Positions 1 through 12,751 of a DNA stretch of 64,000 bases are shown here, piece after piece. The notes below the pieces were generated by a model. It was not told where the DNA came from and did no database searches. It was given only the letters and a program-made list of their open reading frames with translations. The stretch lies in assembly GCA_003254905.1 (NCBI GenBank), contig QANU01005016.1, positions 48,320 to 112,319 of the forward strand. Reading direction: 5' to 3'. The stretch comes from Nissolia schottii. Taxonomy: Eukaryota > Streptophyta > Magnoliopsida > Fabales > Fabaceae. The position numbers were made by a program, and so were the translations under genes. Position 1 is the stretch's first letter. Each line of letters begins with the position of its first letter.

Positions 1-40
<40 letters not shown>
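1..40. repeat. (TA)n microsatellite
   Basis: Pure TA dinucleotide run at the left edge; it may continue outside the window. Confidence 0.95.
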
Positions 41-41
<1 letters not shown>

Positions 42-59
42 TACTACTATAGGATAAGC

Positions 60-452
60 TCAAAGTCATTCGTGGCTTTTATTAATTAACCCGATCATGT
101 TTGATTGCGTTTGGTCATTACGCGCTCGTGTACGGATATCCTAAAAATATTCTGAACACATAGTCACGATCTACTAATTTTCTTGGTCAGTATGGTATGT
201 CAGGTTAAGGTATTCGTGAACTTATCTCTGTAAGAGTATATTTTACGGATACCTTTAAGATCTGACGAGGTTTGGGTGTTGATCGAAAATCGATCCAAAT
301 CTCACAAAATTTTCGTGAGCTTACGAAACCCTTATTTGGACTGATATTTTGAAGAAAGAAACCTTTATAATTAAATTTCCAGTCTAAATAACTGTCTCAA
401 GTGCAATTTAATTACGCGAAATCTTTGTAAGGAGAAAAATCGGGATGTTACA
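60..452 (-). mobile_element. Partial Tekay/Del-like LTR, reverse orientation (LTR 5' end)
   Basis: The right edge reads CGGGATGTTACA, the reverse complement of the TGTAACATCCCG start shared by the other long LTRs here (12256, 45152). Inside are blocks common to the family: the reverse complement of a GCGAAATCTTTGTAAGG-like segment just after the start, ATTTTACGGATACCTT near 240, and CCTAAAAATATTCTGAACA near 140. Only the first ~400 bases of the LTR are in the window. Family assignment (long-LTR chromovirus) is inferred from LTR size and the Met-tRNA primer site seen at 54260. Confidence 0.7.
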
Positions 453-764
453 ACCGTTAGCCTTCTCCGATAGATAGCCCCCCCTCAGCAACCTCCAAAA
501 AGTCGATGTCCTTCGGCCACGCCCGAGAAAGGGCACTTGTAATGTGGCCACATCCTCCATAGGAAGTTCCCGCATGATCGCACTTCTTACGTAGATGCTC
601 CTTCTCCCTATCCGCAGAACGGGAAAGGGAATTACCTACGAACACCAGTGAGGCAGGAGCCTCCACGGCTCTTCGTTTCCTTAGATCCTCGCGAGCAGAG
701 ATGTTCAGACACCTCCTAAGATCTCTTAGCCTGTCTGTGGTTGACATGCTTCCGTGGAGTCGAG
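453..764 (-). other. 310-base island between two head-to-head LTR starts; one ORF on minus strand
   Basis: This segment lies between the start of a reverse LTR (ends 452) and the start of a forward LTR (765). It is GC-richer than its surroundings and holds a 96-codon minus-strand reading frame (747-457) that fills nearly all of it. The frame is basic at its N-terminus and has three spaced Cys but no domain I recognise. It could be a leftover of a retroelement interior or a captured fragment. No function is assigned. Confidence 0.35.
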
Positions 765-3480
765 TGTAATATCCCGATTTTTTTCCTTACAAAGATTTCG
801 CGTAATTTATATGTTCAAGACGATTATTTGAACTGGAAAATTAATTACAAAATTTATTTCTCCAAAACACTAGTCAAAATGATGGTTTCACTGTCTCGCA
901 GAAACTTTGCAAGATTCAGGTCGATTTTTGATCGGCTCAGGAATTTAATTACGACTCCAAGGTATCCGTAAAATATACCGTTGGAAACATAAATTTACGA
1001 ATACCTTGACCGGACTTAAATTACGGATAAGAACAATTAGTAGATCACGACGGTGTGTTCAGAATATTTTTAGGATATCCGTACACGAATGATTAACAAC
1101 CAAACACGATCAAACATGATCAAAATTAGTTCCGTGGCCCCAGAGCAAGTGGCATAAGCCACGACCACATCACTTGATCTTATCCCTGCAGCAGGGATAA
1201 TAATAATAATAATAACAATAATAATAATAATAAGAAGAAGAAGAAGAAGAAAAGAAAGGGCACAGTAAGGCGGTAAGGCCACCGAATGGTGGCCTATAAA
1301 TACCATTTTGCCATGTTATGCTTCACAAATTCATCTGATTCCAAAATTTCTGGTTCCGTTCATGTACGTTGCGGTTACGCTGCCGGAGTCAGAAAATCAT
1401 AGGAACACACCAACGTTCCCTGGAAATTATCCACATCAACCCTACCAACTTGGAATACTTTGAGGAAGTGGGTAACCCTAGCTTACTCACCTCCTTGGTG
1501 ATTTTCTATGTGTTATGTGTATAGTATAGAAAAATAGAACATAGTAGATGTTATGTAGAAAATATGCTTGTTAAGATGGCTAGATGATTTTGTGTTTGTA
1601 AGTTAGAAAAATGTATTATAGTGATTATTGGAACATGTGCAAAGCTTAAATGAATTTTTACAAAAAACCTGCGAGAAATAAGCAAGAAACAATGCTACGG
1701 ATGAGTTTAAGGCAAGATCATTCGAATGACATAGCATTGTCATTCGAATGACCCTGAAATTTACTCATCCCAGAGCAATTTTAATAGGTCATTCGAATGA
1801 CCCCTGATTTTTACAAATAGGGGGCCAAATTTTCAAGTCATTCGAATGAACAACCTTGGTCATTAGAATGGCCACTGAATGACCTGAGTTTTCAAGTCTA
1901 CCCACATATTCCAACAAGCATTAAACCTTTGGAAATGTATATTTGGTGCTAGAAATGATTATGTAAGTATGTGTTGTCGTTACAGCTTAGGGTTTAGGAC
2001 GACTGTAGATAACTAGAGGTTATCACCTAAAGTCTTAAAATGATCATAACCGAATCTTAGAGAAAAATGATACTCTTTAGAAGGTTCCAACCATAGAGGG
2101 CCTGGTGTACCTTGAGGAAAGTACATAGTTATATGATTAGGGTTATCCCCTCTCTTGGCACGTCCAACGGACAAGCCCCTCACCAATCCAGCAATATGGG
2201 TTGGTTAAAGATGAACGCAGGCATAAGCCTGATCTCGTGTTAAAGAAAAGATAAACCCAGGCACAGGCCTGATTTTATAAACACATGCATAGGCCTAACC
2301 ATGATAAAGACAGACACAGGCCTGATTATGATAAAGGTAGGCATAGGCCTGACCTAGTAATGGGCCCCGAAGAATGAAATGAACAAAGTCATCCCAGGGC
2401 CGACCCACGAGTCCACTCCTTGTTGAGCCATAGGGCCGACCCCTCGCCATCCCAGCAGTTGGATGGTTGTTCCTATCGTTGTCGATGTAAGTATGACATC
2501 GTTCATCCGTGGTTAGCTGCCACTCAGGTTAACCGCTGCCCGGTCGTCAACGATACGGAAATAGAAGCAGGTTGTAATGGGATGACCACAACTACAAGGG
2601 TGGAAGGACTACAATAACAAGAAGGAAGCAGCCACAGGGTGCGTAAGAGAACCCCAGATCCCCTCATGGCTAAGATATGAAATGTATGTATGTATGTATG
2701 TATGTATACATGTACATGCACGTATGTGTTGGGCCTTGTTGAATGAAACAGCATCACAAGACTGCCCCACCAAGTACAAGTTACGTGGATGCGTGATCCT
2801 AGGACACGATATCCAGACGGTCAGGACTAGCAAGTACGAGAACCTATAATTAGGAAAGCAAGATTAGATTCCCCAATCACCTAGTAACATAAATAAAGTT
2901 GCTCAGGACTAGTATGGCTAATAATAATCTGTAGGGATTATAGTACATGTGTACACTTAGAGATCCCCTGAGCAGCCTGGAGCATAAACGAAGAAAATAC
3001 GATGCCCCAATGTTCGAGGTTTCCGACTGAGAATGCGTCGTTCTTACCCCCACTCGTTTATGACTCTAGGAACTTATGACGAGGACTATGCCGAGCAGCA
3101 GGAGGAGCTGTGAAGGGTTGTGCCGTGAGGTAGACACCCCAAGTGAACGGGTCCAACAAGAGTTTTGCGAGGGCTAAGTGAGATGTGTACCAGTTAGCCC
3201 TTATGTTTTATAGACAAATATTGTATTTTGACAGACTTGATGCTTGTATATTACTTATTGTAATACCTATGCGAATTCTTGTTAATATACGTGATGGACC
3301 GCATGCTTGCTTACCTATNATAAAATAAATTGTAAAAAGCAAAGTTTAAAATCAGTCCATATTTTCAGGAGTAAGTATTTTGAATTATAATAACGGACTA
3401 TAAGTATTCCCATCAAGTAATAAACAACCTAATGAGCATTGCGTACGACTTAAGCGTAAGCAGTTAGCTAGAGTGTTTCA
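765..3480 (+). mobile_element. Tekay/Del-like long LTR, subfamily A (ATTCGAAT array)
   Basis: It starts TGTAATATCCCG and ends GAGTGTTTCA. Landmarks in order: (ATA)n/(GAA)n microsatellite 1197-1252; TATA box CTATAAATACC near 1295; the conserved block TTGCGGTTACGCTGCCGGA near 1365; GAAGTGGGTAACCCTAG near 1466, a possible splice donor; an array of CATTCGAATG palindromes 1717-1870; a block of about five GGCATAGGCCTGA-like short repeats 2215-2350; the 3' part with CCCCAATCACCTAGTAA. The 5-base flanks (TCGAG and GTTGG) do not match and no primer site follows, so it is neither a clean solo LTR nor an obvious 5' LTR. An N lies at 3319. Confidence 0.75.
1717..1870. repeat. Array of CATTCGAATG palindromes inside LTR
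   Basis: Several copies of the 10-base palindrome CATTCGAATG, mostly extended to GTCATTCGAATGACC, plus one variant (CATTAGAATG), spaced about 20-60 bases apart. Equivalent arrays are at 13217-13445, 46100-46290 and 54675-54750. Confidence 0.9.
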
Positions 3481-4600
3481 GTTGGGGTATACAACAGGTT
3501 CATCGACCCCGATAAATCCAATGAAACCAACTTACCCAAAACCACTTGGGTCAAGTTGGGTGAGTTGATTAGGTAATCGAGTTAAACTCGACAAACCCGA
3601 GCCTTTGTAGGTTCAAATGTCGGGTAGTTGAGTTCCATACTCAACTTGCCAGACCAACCCAACTTTTTTATTTTTTCTTAAAATAATAATATAATCTTAC
3701 TGAGATTGGGGATGTTAATACAAGTTTCTTTTGAAACAATAATACAACTTTATTATTAAAATACAAATAAAAAGACCAAAAGAGCTCAAAAATAGTCCAA
3801 AAGGTGTAAACATAAAAAAATGCCCGAAAACCCAAAGATCGAACGTCAACTCGAGTCAAATTGGGTTCACCTCTAAAAACACCCCACTCACTTGTCGATG
3901 ACATTGTCGGGTCAAGTTAAAAAACCCTAAAATTCTATGCGACTCTCTCGATGTACAAGAAGGATACATCCCTTAAGCTGTGTTTGGTTTCTAAGATAGG
4001 ACTGAAATATAGAGACATGTGGACAAAGATATAAAGATAGATACATATAAGTCAGTCTTGTACTTTGTTTGACGATAGTGTACAAAACACTTATTCATAT
4101 TTATATCTTATTTGATTTAGTAGAGTCAAGAAAAAAAAATACACTTCAAATGACTTAAAATACCCCTTATTGCATTAATTTAATAAAAAAAACAAAATAA
4201 AAACGCATTACCCTAATCTGAAAAGTTGTATCCCTGTGCCCGTGACCTAACAAAACAGAGATACAAAAAATACACAAATTTTATTTATCCAAGACACATA
4301 TTTTATACTTATCTCAATAAATAAATACAAATTTTATTTCTATATTTCAATATTACTATCTTGTCTCAACATACAAATGCTCTCTCTTAACCTTATTGCG
4401 GTAGGCCAAAGAGGCCCTAGTTATGACCCTTTTTCGCATTGATCCAAAGGGCGGGGAAGTAGTAGTCTCCTCTCCCCCCTCGCACAGTAAATAAAAAGGT
4501 CAACGAAGGTTAGACCAAAGAAGTCAAAGAAACGATCTGGCCAATCCCTGAAGCTCGACACGTGGCCGATTCTAATAGGTTAAGCTCTCGTGGCGGCAAC
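3481..4600. other. Intergenic sequence upstream of the zinc-finger gene
   Basis: AT-rich DNA without a gene. 3500-3660 contains GGGTCAAGTTGGGT-like phrases typical of decayed transposon ends. A TATA-like TAAATAAAAAGG lies near 4488, within reach of the gene starting at 4741, and could be its promoter. Nothing else is supported. Confidence 0.4.
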
Positions 4601-4740
4601 AGAGTGGTGTGTATCTGGTACCCCGCTCATGGAGGCTGCGTGAGCATCTTCCTCTTTTCCCCAATCTTTCGGTTCATCGAAGATTCGGAGATGTTCTTGC
4701 CTATTTGGATGGAGAAAAAGAATCTTCGAGAACATTGAAG

Positions 4741-7700
4741 ATGCCGAGGATTTGGATTTGGATTTGGTACCATCGGTTGGTAGCGTTCTGCGTTCTTTGT
4801 TGCCTCTGTTTCCTTCCGCAGCTCACAAGGGTTTCTTCAGCCTCTCCTGCTCCACACACTGACCACGTAATTCAGAAACGATAAGAAGTTATCTTTTTGT
4901 ACATTTTTTCTGATTTTTCTAACTTTTATTGAAGATTCCCTTTCCCTCTGGACTGAGAATCTTGCTGGAATTAATCATGACCTGCTTGAATTGTATTAAC
5001 TTGGATTACCAAATAATGGAAAATTCGCTAGCGTGAGTATTTAGTTGATTGTGCTACAGCAATAAATAGGTTGATGCGTGATTCTTCGGCTTGAGAAGAA
5101 TGACAATTTAATGTGTATTTATGAATTTGGATAACCTGAGAATTGAAAAGGATTTCTTTTCATTGACAACCAATAGCATAGTGTGTGTTTTTTTTCTGCT
5201 TGAGTAATGAGCATTTTATGGTCTTTTTTAGTTCTTGTTGTTTAGCTACCCCTTTTTTAACTGAAGGCTTCATTCTGTTCCCATGGGATTTTTTGGATTA
5301 GCGTTGAATGTAATTGCTATTGTGTAAGGAGTTGGCTCGTTTCCTGGAGCAATAGCTTAATGTGTGTTTCTTCTGATTGGGACGTGAGAATTTGAAGCTG
5401 TTTTTTTTAATTCTTGTGGTTTCTTCAGTTCTCTTTTTTATTTTCTAAAAGTGTTAGTATCTTTCAGTAATTAATAGTTAACTTTTTGCTATGTGTACTG
5501 CACTGAATTAGCATAAAATTCTTTTTTTAAAAAAAAATTATATTCAGATTTTAGATACCCTGGACATGTGACTAAGTTTTATTCTATTACTAGTTAGATA
5601 TATTGGTACCCTGTTAAAAAAAAACTAGGGTATTGAAGAATTTTATTTTAACATTCTTATATTATTGTGTAGCTTGCTCCTTTTAAATTTTAATACTGAT
5701 CTGCATCTTTTTCATTGAATCACTACACAAGTATTAGTAACATTCAAAATTAGTTTCATGCACCAATTTTATTTTTATTTTTCGGATCATCTTCAGCTAC
5801 AAAGTGAAGCCCTCGTTTCGTTGTGTTGTTTAATTTGTTCCAAACTTGTACAATTTTTTTTTCCTTTCCCAATTTCCTTGCCCGGTATAAAAATAAACCT
5901 TTAATTTTCTTTCATTTTTTCTTTGTTACAGGGTTATATAGACTCAAGTGCTGAAAGGTGAGTGAGTTTTAATCATGGATTTGGAAACATCATTTTTAGT
6001 TTGTATTTCAGAGTTAACTTCACGTCGGGGTGATACTATTTATTAGTACAAATAACATAAATGGCGTGCTAGAATCTCGCCTTAGGTGGTTTTGAGAAGT
6101 CAAGAGAAGACCTGAAGAAGCCTTACTAAAGAGAGTATATCAGATGACGGGTAGTCTATTAATTAGAGGTAAATGAGACATAGAAAAATCATAGATGAAA
6201 CTATTAAGAGATATTTAGAGGTTACAAGGGTCTGAATTCAAGCATGGTCTATGACTGGATGTTATGGCATCGTCTGATCCATATGGCCAACTCCACATGG
6301 TCGGACAAGGCTTAGTTGCTGTTGAGCATAAATGGCGTGAGACTTAGATATGATACATTCCTATCTTTTGTTTCATGTCAATAATTTGATATTTGATTCA
6401 TTTGTTTCCTTCTTTGCTTTCTGTCTATCTATATGTTTGTGCATTTGTTGCATTTTCTGCCAGGAATCGGTGTGCCTAATATATAGTGTCACTGTTCAGA
6501 ACTCTGCAGCAGGAGCCAAGTGGTAATCATCAAATACATTGCTCTAGAGAAAGAAGCAGAGCAGCATGGAAGATCATTCAGGAGGTATTAGAATATAGGC
6601 TGATCAATGACTGTCATGATGCTATTATGTGACCTACTTGCATCATCATGGTATAACTGATGATTTTCATTCTTTCGATACATTGTTTTTGCTGCAGTAT
6701 TTGATGCCCGTCGTGGAGAAAGAAAAATATAAAATCTCAAGAAGGTGTAAGCTTCACCCTGACAACGATCTGTACAGAGATCAGGAACAGCATAAATTTC
6801 ATATTGATTTAAATGATTGGCAATGTGGGTACTGTAAAAAAAGTTTCTATGAAGAGAAACATCTTGACCAGCATTTTGATAACAGGCACTCCAATTTATT
6901 GAATTTGGTAAGATGCTTCTTGTTCAGTTCAAACTTTCTGCTTCGAAAAGGGTTGTTACCTTCTGATCTTTGCTTTCTCATTCAAGTTTCAAAGCTTTTT
7001 ATTTAAGCTAAGTTTCTTTAAGCTATCTCATTTCAAGGATAACCTAAACCTGCTGTTGATTACTATTGATTATTTAGATCCTCTCTTCACCTAGAAGTGC
7101 CGAAAGAAATTGGGAAGAAGAAAAACAAACTTGTAGGATGGAGTGACTTGTGTAGCATGCTTTGATTCTTTAACTTCCTTAAGCAGAATTGATGCCCTGT
7201 CAATGATACTTTATATCACTTTGATATTTCATTAAGATGTTAAGTTGTTGGGTTTCTAAATTTTCGAATTAGTTACCCCAAGTATGAAATTTTTGGCAGC
7301 TTTTCTTGCTCCGCCTGTCATGTCATAGCATTATTAACTGAAATGAGGTTATTGTGCTTGGTCCAGACTCACCGCCAGTGCTTAGCCGATGCATGTGGTG
7401 CACTGCACTGTGACCTTGAAATGAATTCTGGGTCAAAGAAATCAAAATGCAGTCCCCCTGCTGCTGCTCGAAATAAACATCTGTGTGAGGTGTGCACACG
7501 TCTGTCTATTTCATTTGCTTTAGCTAAATTTCTTTCTGTTTCTAATTTACCTGTTTTTTATATAGAGCTTGGCTGATAGTTGTTTTCCTGTTAGTGAGGG
7601 TCCTGCAGCAAGCCGACTTCATGGTACTATATTATTTTCTTCATTCTTGCAAAGGGTTGTGTATTTATGGTAGTTTGTGATACTGCGTTCTTACATCGAC

Positions 7701-8452
7701 AATTTGACAGAATTCTTCTTGCATCAATTCTGTGATGCACACAGCTGCACCGGAAGTAGTAAACCTTTCTCCAGAGGACGCAGGGTAATTTAACTGAAAC
7801 ATATAGACGTATTTTTCCCATAACTTTTAAATTTTTTATTTACTTACCTTTATGAGTGCTTATGATATTTGTCCACCTATATGTTGACTTGCATGAGCTA
7901 AGTTTGATTCCCAGAAATCTTTATTTATGGTTAAAGATTCAGATGACTGAAGAATGTACATTGACAAGTTGTATAGCTAATGGGAAAGTGAGTTTTCAGA
8001 AACCACAGTTCCTTGTTATCAGGGAACTTTGGATATAGATTTAACACTGAAAGACTCACTGAAGAGAGGCAGCAATCTATGTTATTTGTGCGATTTTGTG
8101 GCTGAGTTGTATCTGCGGGATGTAGTTAATGTGAAGTCGTTTGCGCTAGTCTGAAAATAAAAAGTGAAATTTATTTAACTCCCTTCTTTATATATGCAGA
8201 AGAAGACAAACGCGCTCTACCTCTTTGCCTCCATTTTTCTTGTGATGCTGCTTCTACTTTACTATCTCTACGTTTACTTATATCAGAGGTATATAATTCA
8301 CAACTTTATTACCAACGGTTAATCTTTAGGAAACTTTCTAATGGCTCCAATAAGGTTTGGGTCTTTTTTTTTTTAACTACAGAGGAATGCAAAGGGAAAC
8401 TCAAGTGCTAAAGCGTATTTCTAAAAGCAGCCGAAAGAAAAAGCCATGTTAA
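4741..8452 (+). CDS. C2H2 zinc-finger protein with signal-like N-terminus and C-terminal membrane segment (9 exons)
   Basis: Exons by GT-AG junctions with phase agreement: 4741-4866, 5932-5957, 6500-6584, 6698-6907, 7367-7489, 7566-7623, 7711-7784, 8200-8288, 8383-8452; about 286 residues. The start MPRIWIWIWYHRL opens a hydrophobic stretch (residues ~10-30, Cys-rich) that could be a signal peptide or anchor. Exon 3 encodes IHCSRERSRAAWKIIQE. Exon 4 encodes a C2H2 finger CGYCKKSF-x9-HFDNRH. Exons 5-7 are Cys-rich (CLADACGALHCD). Exon 8 encodes a strong hydrophobic helix and exon 9 a basic tail KSSRKKKPC. I recognise this as a conserved plant C2H2 protein of unknown role with a C-terminal transmembrane segment. 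The acceptor for exon 3 (6499) was chosen because the stronger CAG at 6463 leads into a stop; that junction is the least certain. Membrane location is inferred. Confidence 0.8.
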
Positions 8453-9942
8453 TTGACAGATCTTTCCCTTTAAAGGTTGTCACTCCTCAACCTACATTTT
8501 CAGAAGGCACGAGTTTTTACTAATGGATACAGTGAGAACTGCACTCAAAATCGAGTTTCCACAATTCATCTATTCGCAAGCGGAATGAGATGGATAGACG
8601 CCAGCTTCAAATGATGTGCTGCTCTTTTGCTTAGTTGCGAACCAAATTTTTTTTTTCCGGAAACTTTTGACTCTGTGAACACAAAGTGAGCTGCAAGACT
8701 GAACCTGCCCTGGTTGGCTTTTGCATTTGATTGTGTTTGACATCACTAAAAAGAGAAATAGCAAACCTGACCTTTACATTTTGTTCTCTTAATTTGTTTA
8801 TTAACTTGATCAGGACTTATCTGCAAACCTTTTCATTTGTTGCATGTGTGCATCCCTTCAACAATTCTTCGCCATAAATGGTTTCTGAAAAATTCCGACG
8901 AATGTTCGATGTCGTTGTGGTTGTGTAGATGGTATACAGACTCGTTATATCCTTCATCTTAGAAACCAACTTTAACTTTATTGTGAGGTTACAGTTACTC
9001 TACATCTATGTCAACCCATACCCTGACATCGTTCTTGTTCATGGCTGGCATATTGAATCTCATTTTGTAATCTCTGACCTTCCTTTATTGCCCAAGGAAT
9101 CTTCCCCTTACTGTATTCATCATTTTCTGGCTACTATTAAAGGTGAAGTGTTACTGTCTGCCAAGGGATCCTCCACAATCCTCTCCATTGTGTCCATCAT
9201 TTGCTGCACAGTCTCTGTTACAGGAAACTGGTTCAACAGCACTGTAATGTGAAATTCTTCATTTTTCAATTTTCACTGAATTCTGTCTTTTGATGAAGGA
9301 ACAACAGATTGGTGAATCTTTTTTTTTTCCTTTTTTGGTAGAAGGTGAATCATTATTCTTAAGAGGTTGCAGTCATAAAATATGGATGATGCTATTCAAA
9401 GAAATTTAGACATGAATGGTTTAAATGAGAATATGGTATATGATCCATTTAGTCAACTCCACCTTCTTCTTGTTGCAAATCATTAGTTTTAAAATTACCT
9501 TTAGGTGAAGCTTGTGGAGTTGTGGTCCCTTCATCTTTGGCTGCAATTGGTGCTGTTGCCTTGCTTCATCTCCTGCCATGACCTTTACATTGTTAAATGT
9601 GTTGATTCTGGAAAATGGGTTCATTCTGGTAGATGAAGTGGGGGCACTCAAAACTCATTTGGGTAGGGTTGAGGCCATTTTTCTGTTTTGACCAAAGATG
9701 CTGAAGGAGTACCAATGCTGTGGTAACGCAATGATAATGGAGAAGTAGACGTTTGCATTGAAATTTATAGGACCCGTTGGACATTTCTGGAAAACATCAT
9801 GTCATGTTTCTGAACTTCGCTTTTGGTGAGTTCTAGAGACTTCTCCATACAATCCAGTCCAGTGTGGCCTATGCTATGCATACAAAATATCGCTATCAGT
9901 GGTACCGATATTTGTCTTTTGAAGAAATGAGATTTGTGCATA

Positions 9943-10038
9943 CAAAAAAGATGTGTGTACTTTGTTATTTCTCTCGCAACATGTCATGAGACCAATGACG
10001 TGTTGTGAGAGAAGTGATAGACGTGTACACCTTTTTTA
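9943..10038. repeat. Imperfect hairpin, small foldback element
   Basis: The left arm (9943-9986, includes TTTCTCTCGCAACATGTCAT) pairs with the right arm (9996-10038, includes TGACGTGTTGTGAGAGAAG) around a loop of about 9 bases. The ends read AAAAAAG...CTTTTTT. It is compatible with a tiny foldback MITE; a small-RNA precursor is possible but there is no direct support. Confidence 0.55.
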
Positions 10039-10889
10039 TTCGTAGAAATAGCACAATTGTTTGCTTTTATGTAGCTTAGAAGCAATTGGGGCCTGCATAG
10101 AATTCTCGTGAAATTTCCCACTTGTGATTAAGCAACTTACATATACGGAGCACGTATCTGTCCAAAAAGAAAAGACTAAACCCTTTCTCAAGACCCAAAA
10201 AGAAACACACCCTTTCTTATTTGAACTGAAAAGAGTCATGTTACAATGACAGAAAAGAAGAGAGTAATGTTATTCGGAATGGATCTCTTTAAGTTAAAAT
10301 TAGGCATGTTTGATCATGCGAAGAGATATGGAAACACAGATTTTGAATGGGAAATGAATTCTTTCATGTAAATTTTTCGCATGACATTGTCATGTGTGAT
10401 CTTTCACCTTTAATTTTTCGCTTATTTATGTGATGTATGAATCTCACTTTCTCAATTAAAGATGAGAGATCACTTGTGAAGTGTTACTATCTCAAGAAAT
10501 ACACATAAGATGATTCATTCCCTTTTAAATTAGTAGAACCCTCTTAAAATTGGTAAACCAAATTCAAATGTTTGTGTTTTTATCTTCCTTCACATAACTA
10601 AACATGATTAATTTTAACATGTAAGTATTCATTTCCAATATTATTGCACATGCAATTTCTAATGTCTAGGCATACAATTTTCGAATTCGAACCATCTAGA
10701 TGAAAGTGTACAACATTATTATTAAATAGAGCTCACATAATTCACTTTATTAATTTAATAGTATATATTGACTCTCTTATTTTCTGACTATAGACAATTC
10801 AAATTAAAAATTTTCATATAGCTAAGCTAAATTCAGATTTTTAATATAATGAAACAATTAATAGTGTGTCAAATAATACTTTTTTTTTT

Positions 10890-11240
10890 GTTTAAATGAG
10901 TTTTTAATCTCCAATAAATCATAAATTTTAATTTTAGTTCTTAATAAAAAAATGTTTTAAATCCTTAATTAACGTTTTTTGGTTTGATTTTAGTCCCATT
11001 AGTCAGCTTGACCCGTCAACTACTAACATGACAAACATTAGCCAAAGTCAATAGTGTCTACGTGATACTCACTAATTTTTAAATAAATTTTAGCCCTTAA
11101 TAAATCGTAAATTTTAATTCTAATCTCTAATAAATAACAAATTTTGGTTTTAGCCCCTAATAAAAAAAATTGATTTAAGTTCCCAATATCATTTTTGTTT
11201 GCTTTTAGTCCTACCATTAGCATGACCCGTTTATTACTTA
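10890..11240. repeat. Imperfect tandem block (TTTTAGTCCYAYTAG...TGACCCGT)
   Basis: Two diverged copies about 240 bases apart share AATAAATCRTAAATTTTAATT, a TAGTCCYA-CATTAG-like stretch and TGACCCGT-like phrases. The style matches MULE-type MITEs common in legumes, with TTTTTAGTCCC-like internal words. Ends and target duplication were not found. Confidence 0.4.
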
Positions 11241-11361
11241 TGTGACAGTTAATTTAGCAAAGTCAACCTCTTCACCTTGCATTTTGGATCCATGTGACAA
11301 ATATACCACTTGATAAAATCCCAAAAAAACCCATAATTATACGTCCTCCAGTAGTGATGTA

Positions 11362-12715
11362 GAGGGCCCCCAAGAATGAAGAAGAAGAAGAACGTTAAGA
11401 ATGAATGAGTCCACTCCTGGCATTATCACAAGGAAGGCCCCTTGCCATCCCCCAAGCTGGATGGTTGTTCCATTTTGTTGTTCGATGTAGTATGCCATCG
11501 TGCATCCGTGATTCGCTACCACTCAGGTTCGAGCATTGCCTGGTCGACACGATACGGAAACAGAAGTAGGTTGTAGTCGACGACTATGGCTACAAAGGAA
11601 AATGATGGACATAAAGAACCAAGAAGGACGCGACCCCAATACACATGCTTGACAAGACGCGTAAGAGAACCTTAGATCCCCTCATGCATAAGATATGTGA
11701 TGTATGCATGTATATATGTATGAATGTATTTAAGTATGTATACGCTATAAGTTATTGTCAAGAGAACTCTTGAGACGACCTATATGAACGTTGTAGACCA
11801 CGTGAGTAGGTGATCAAACATAACATTACTCAAGCGGATTAAGTTAATAAGCATGAATCCATAGGTAATGCAAAGATTAGAAATCCCAGTCACCTAGTAA
11901 ACTAGATAAAGCTACTTAGGATTAGGATGGATGATAATAACCAGTAGGGAGTTTAGTATGCATGAACACTTAAAGATCTCCTGAGTGGCCTGGATCATAA
12001 CCTAGGTAATAAGAAATCCCCTACGCTAAAGGATCCCATTGAGGACGCAACGTTCTCACCCACACTCCTTTATGATTCCATGCGAGTACGAGCAGTACAC
12101 CTGAGCGGACGAGGCATCATAGGACGACTTGAATTCTCGAATCTGGAAGATCATTAAGAAGAAGTAGATGCTACCCTTTTCATCACAGGGATTAGTATTT
12201 TGTGTAATGTAACAGTTAAATGGTCTAGATCGGTCATTAACGATTATTTGCATTATGTAACATCTCGATTTCCCCCTTGCAAAGATTTCGCATAATTTAT
12301 AATTCCGCATAATTAAAGCGTACACGAAACAGTTGTTTAAGAATGGAAAATTTAATATAAATGTTTCTTTTCCAAAATCCTAGTCAAAATAATGGTTTCG
12401 TAAGTTCACAGAGATTTCGTGGGACTCGGATCGATTTTTGATCGATACCAGAATTTTGTCAGGCCCCAAAGGTATCCATAACATATACTCTTATGGAGAT
12501 ATGTTAACGAATACCTTAACCTGACCTACCCGCCTGACTGGGAAAATTAGTAGATCGTGACTATATGTTTGAAATATTTTTAAGCTATCCGTAAACGAGC
12601 GATTAACGACCCAACGCGATCAAACATGATCGAAAGGGTACGAAACGAAAACCAAACTTACTCCCTGCCTCGTTAGCAGAGGTAAGTAACATCTATATCT
12701 ATATATAATCATATA

Positions 12716-12751
<36 letters not shown>

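Larger units (their letters stand above)
8453..11361. other. Intergenic region without a recognised gene
   Basis: Contains the 3' side of the zinc-finger gene, AT-rich unique DNA, a ~43-base-arm hairpin (9943-10038) and a partly duplicated block at 10890-11240. Several short open frames (for example 8929-9252) have no recognisable domain and are not called as genes. Confidence 0.6.

Noticed and set aside
1717..1870. CRISPR-like look of spaced short repeats (also 13217-13445, 46100-46290)
   Set aside because: Repeats are only ~10-15 bases, spacers irregular, the setting is a plant LTR, and no cas genes exist.
8929..9252. 107-codon plus-strand frame downstream of the zinc-finger gene
   Set aside because: No domain or splice context recognised; composition is like surrounding noncoding DNA.
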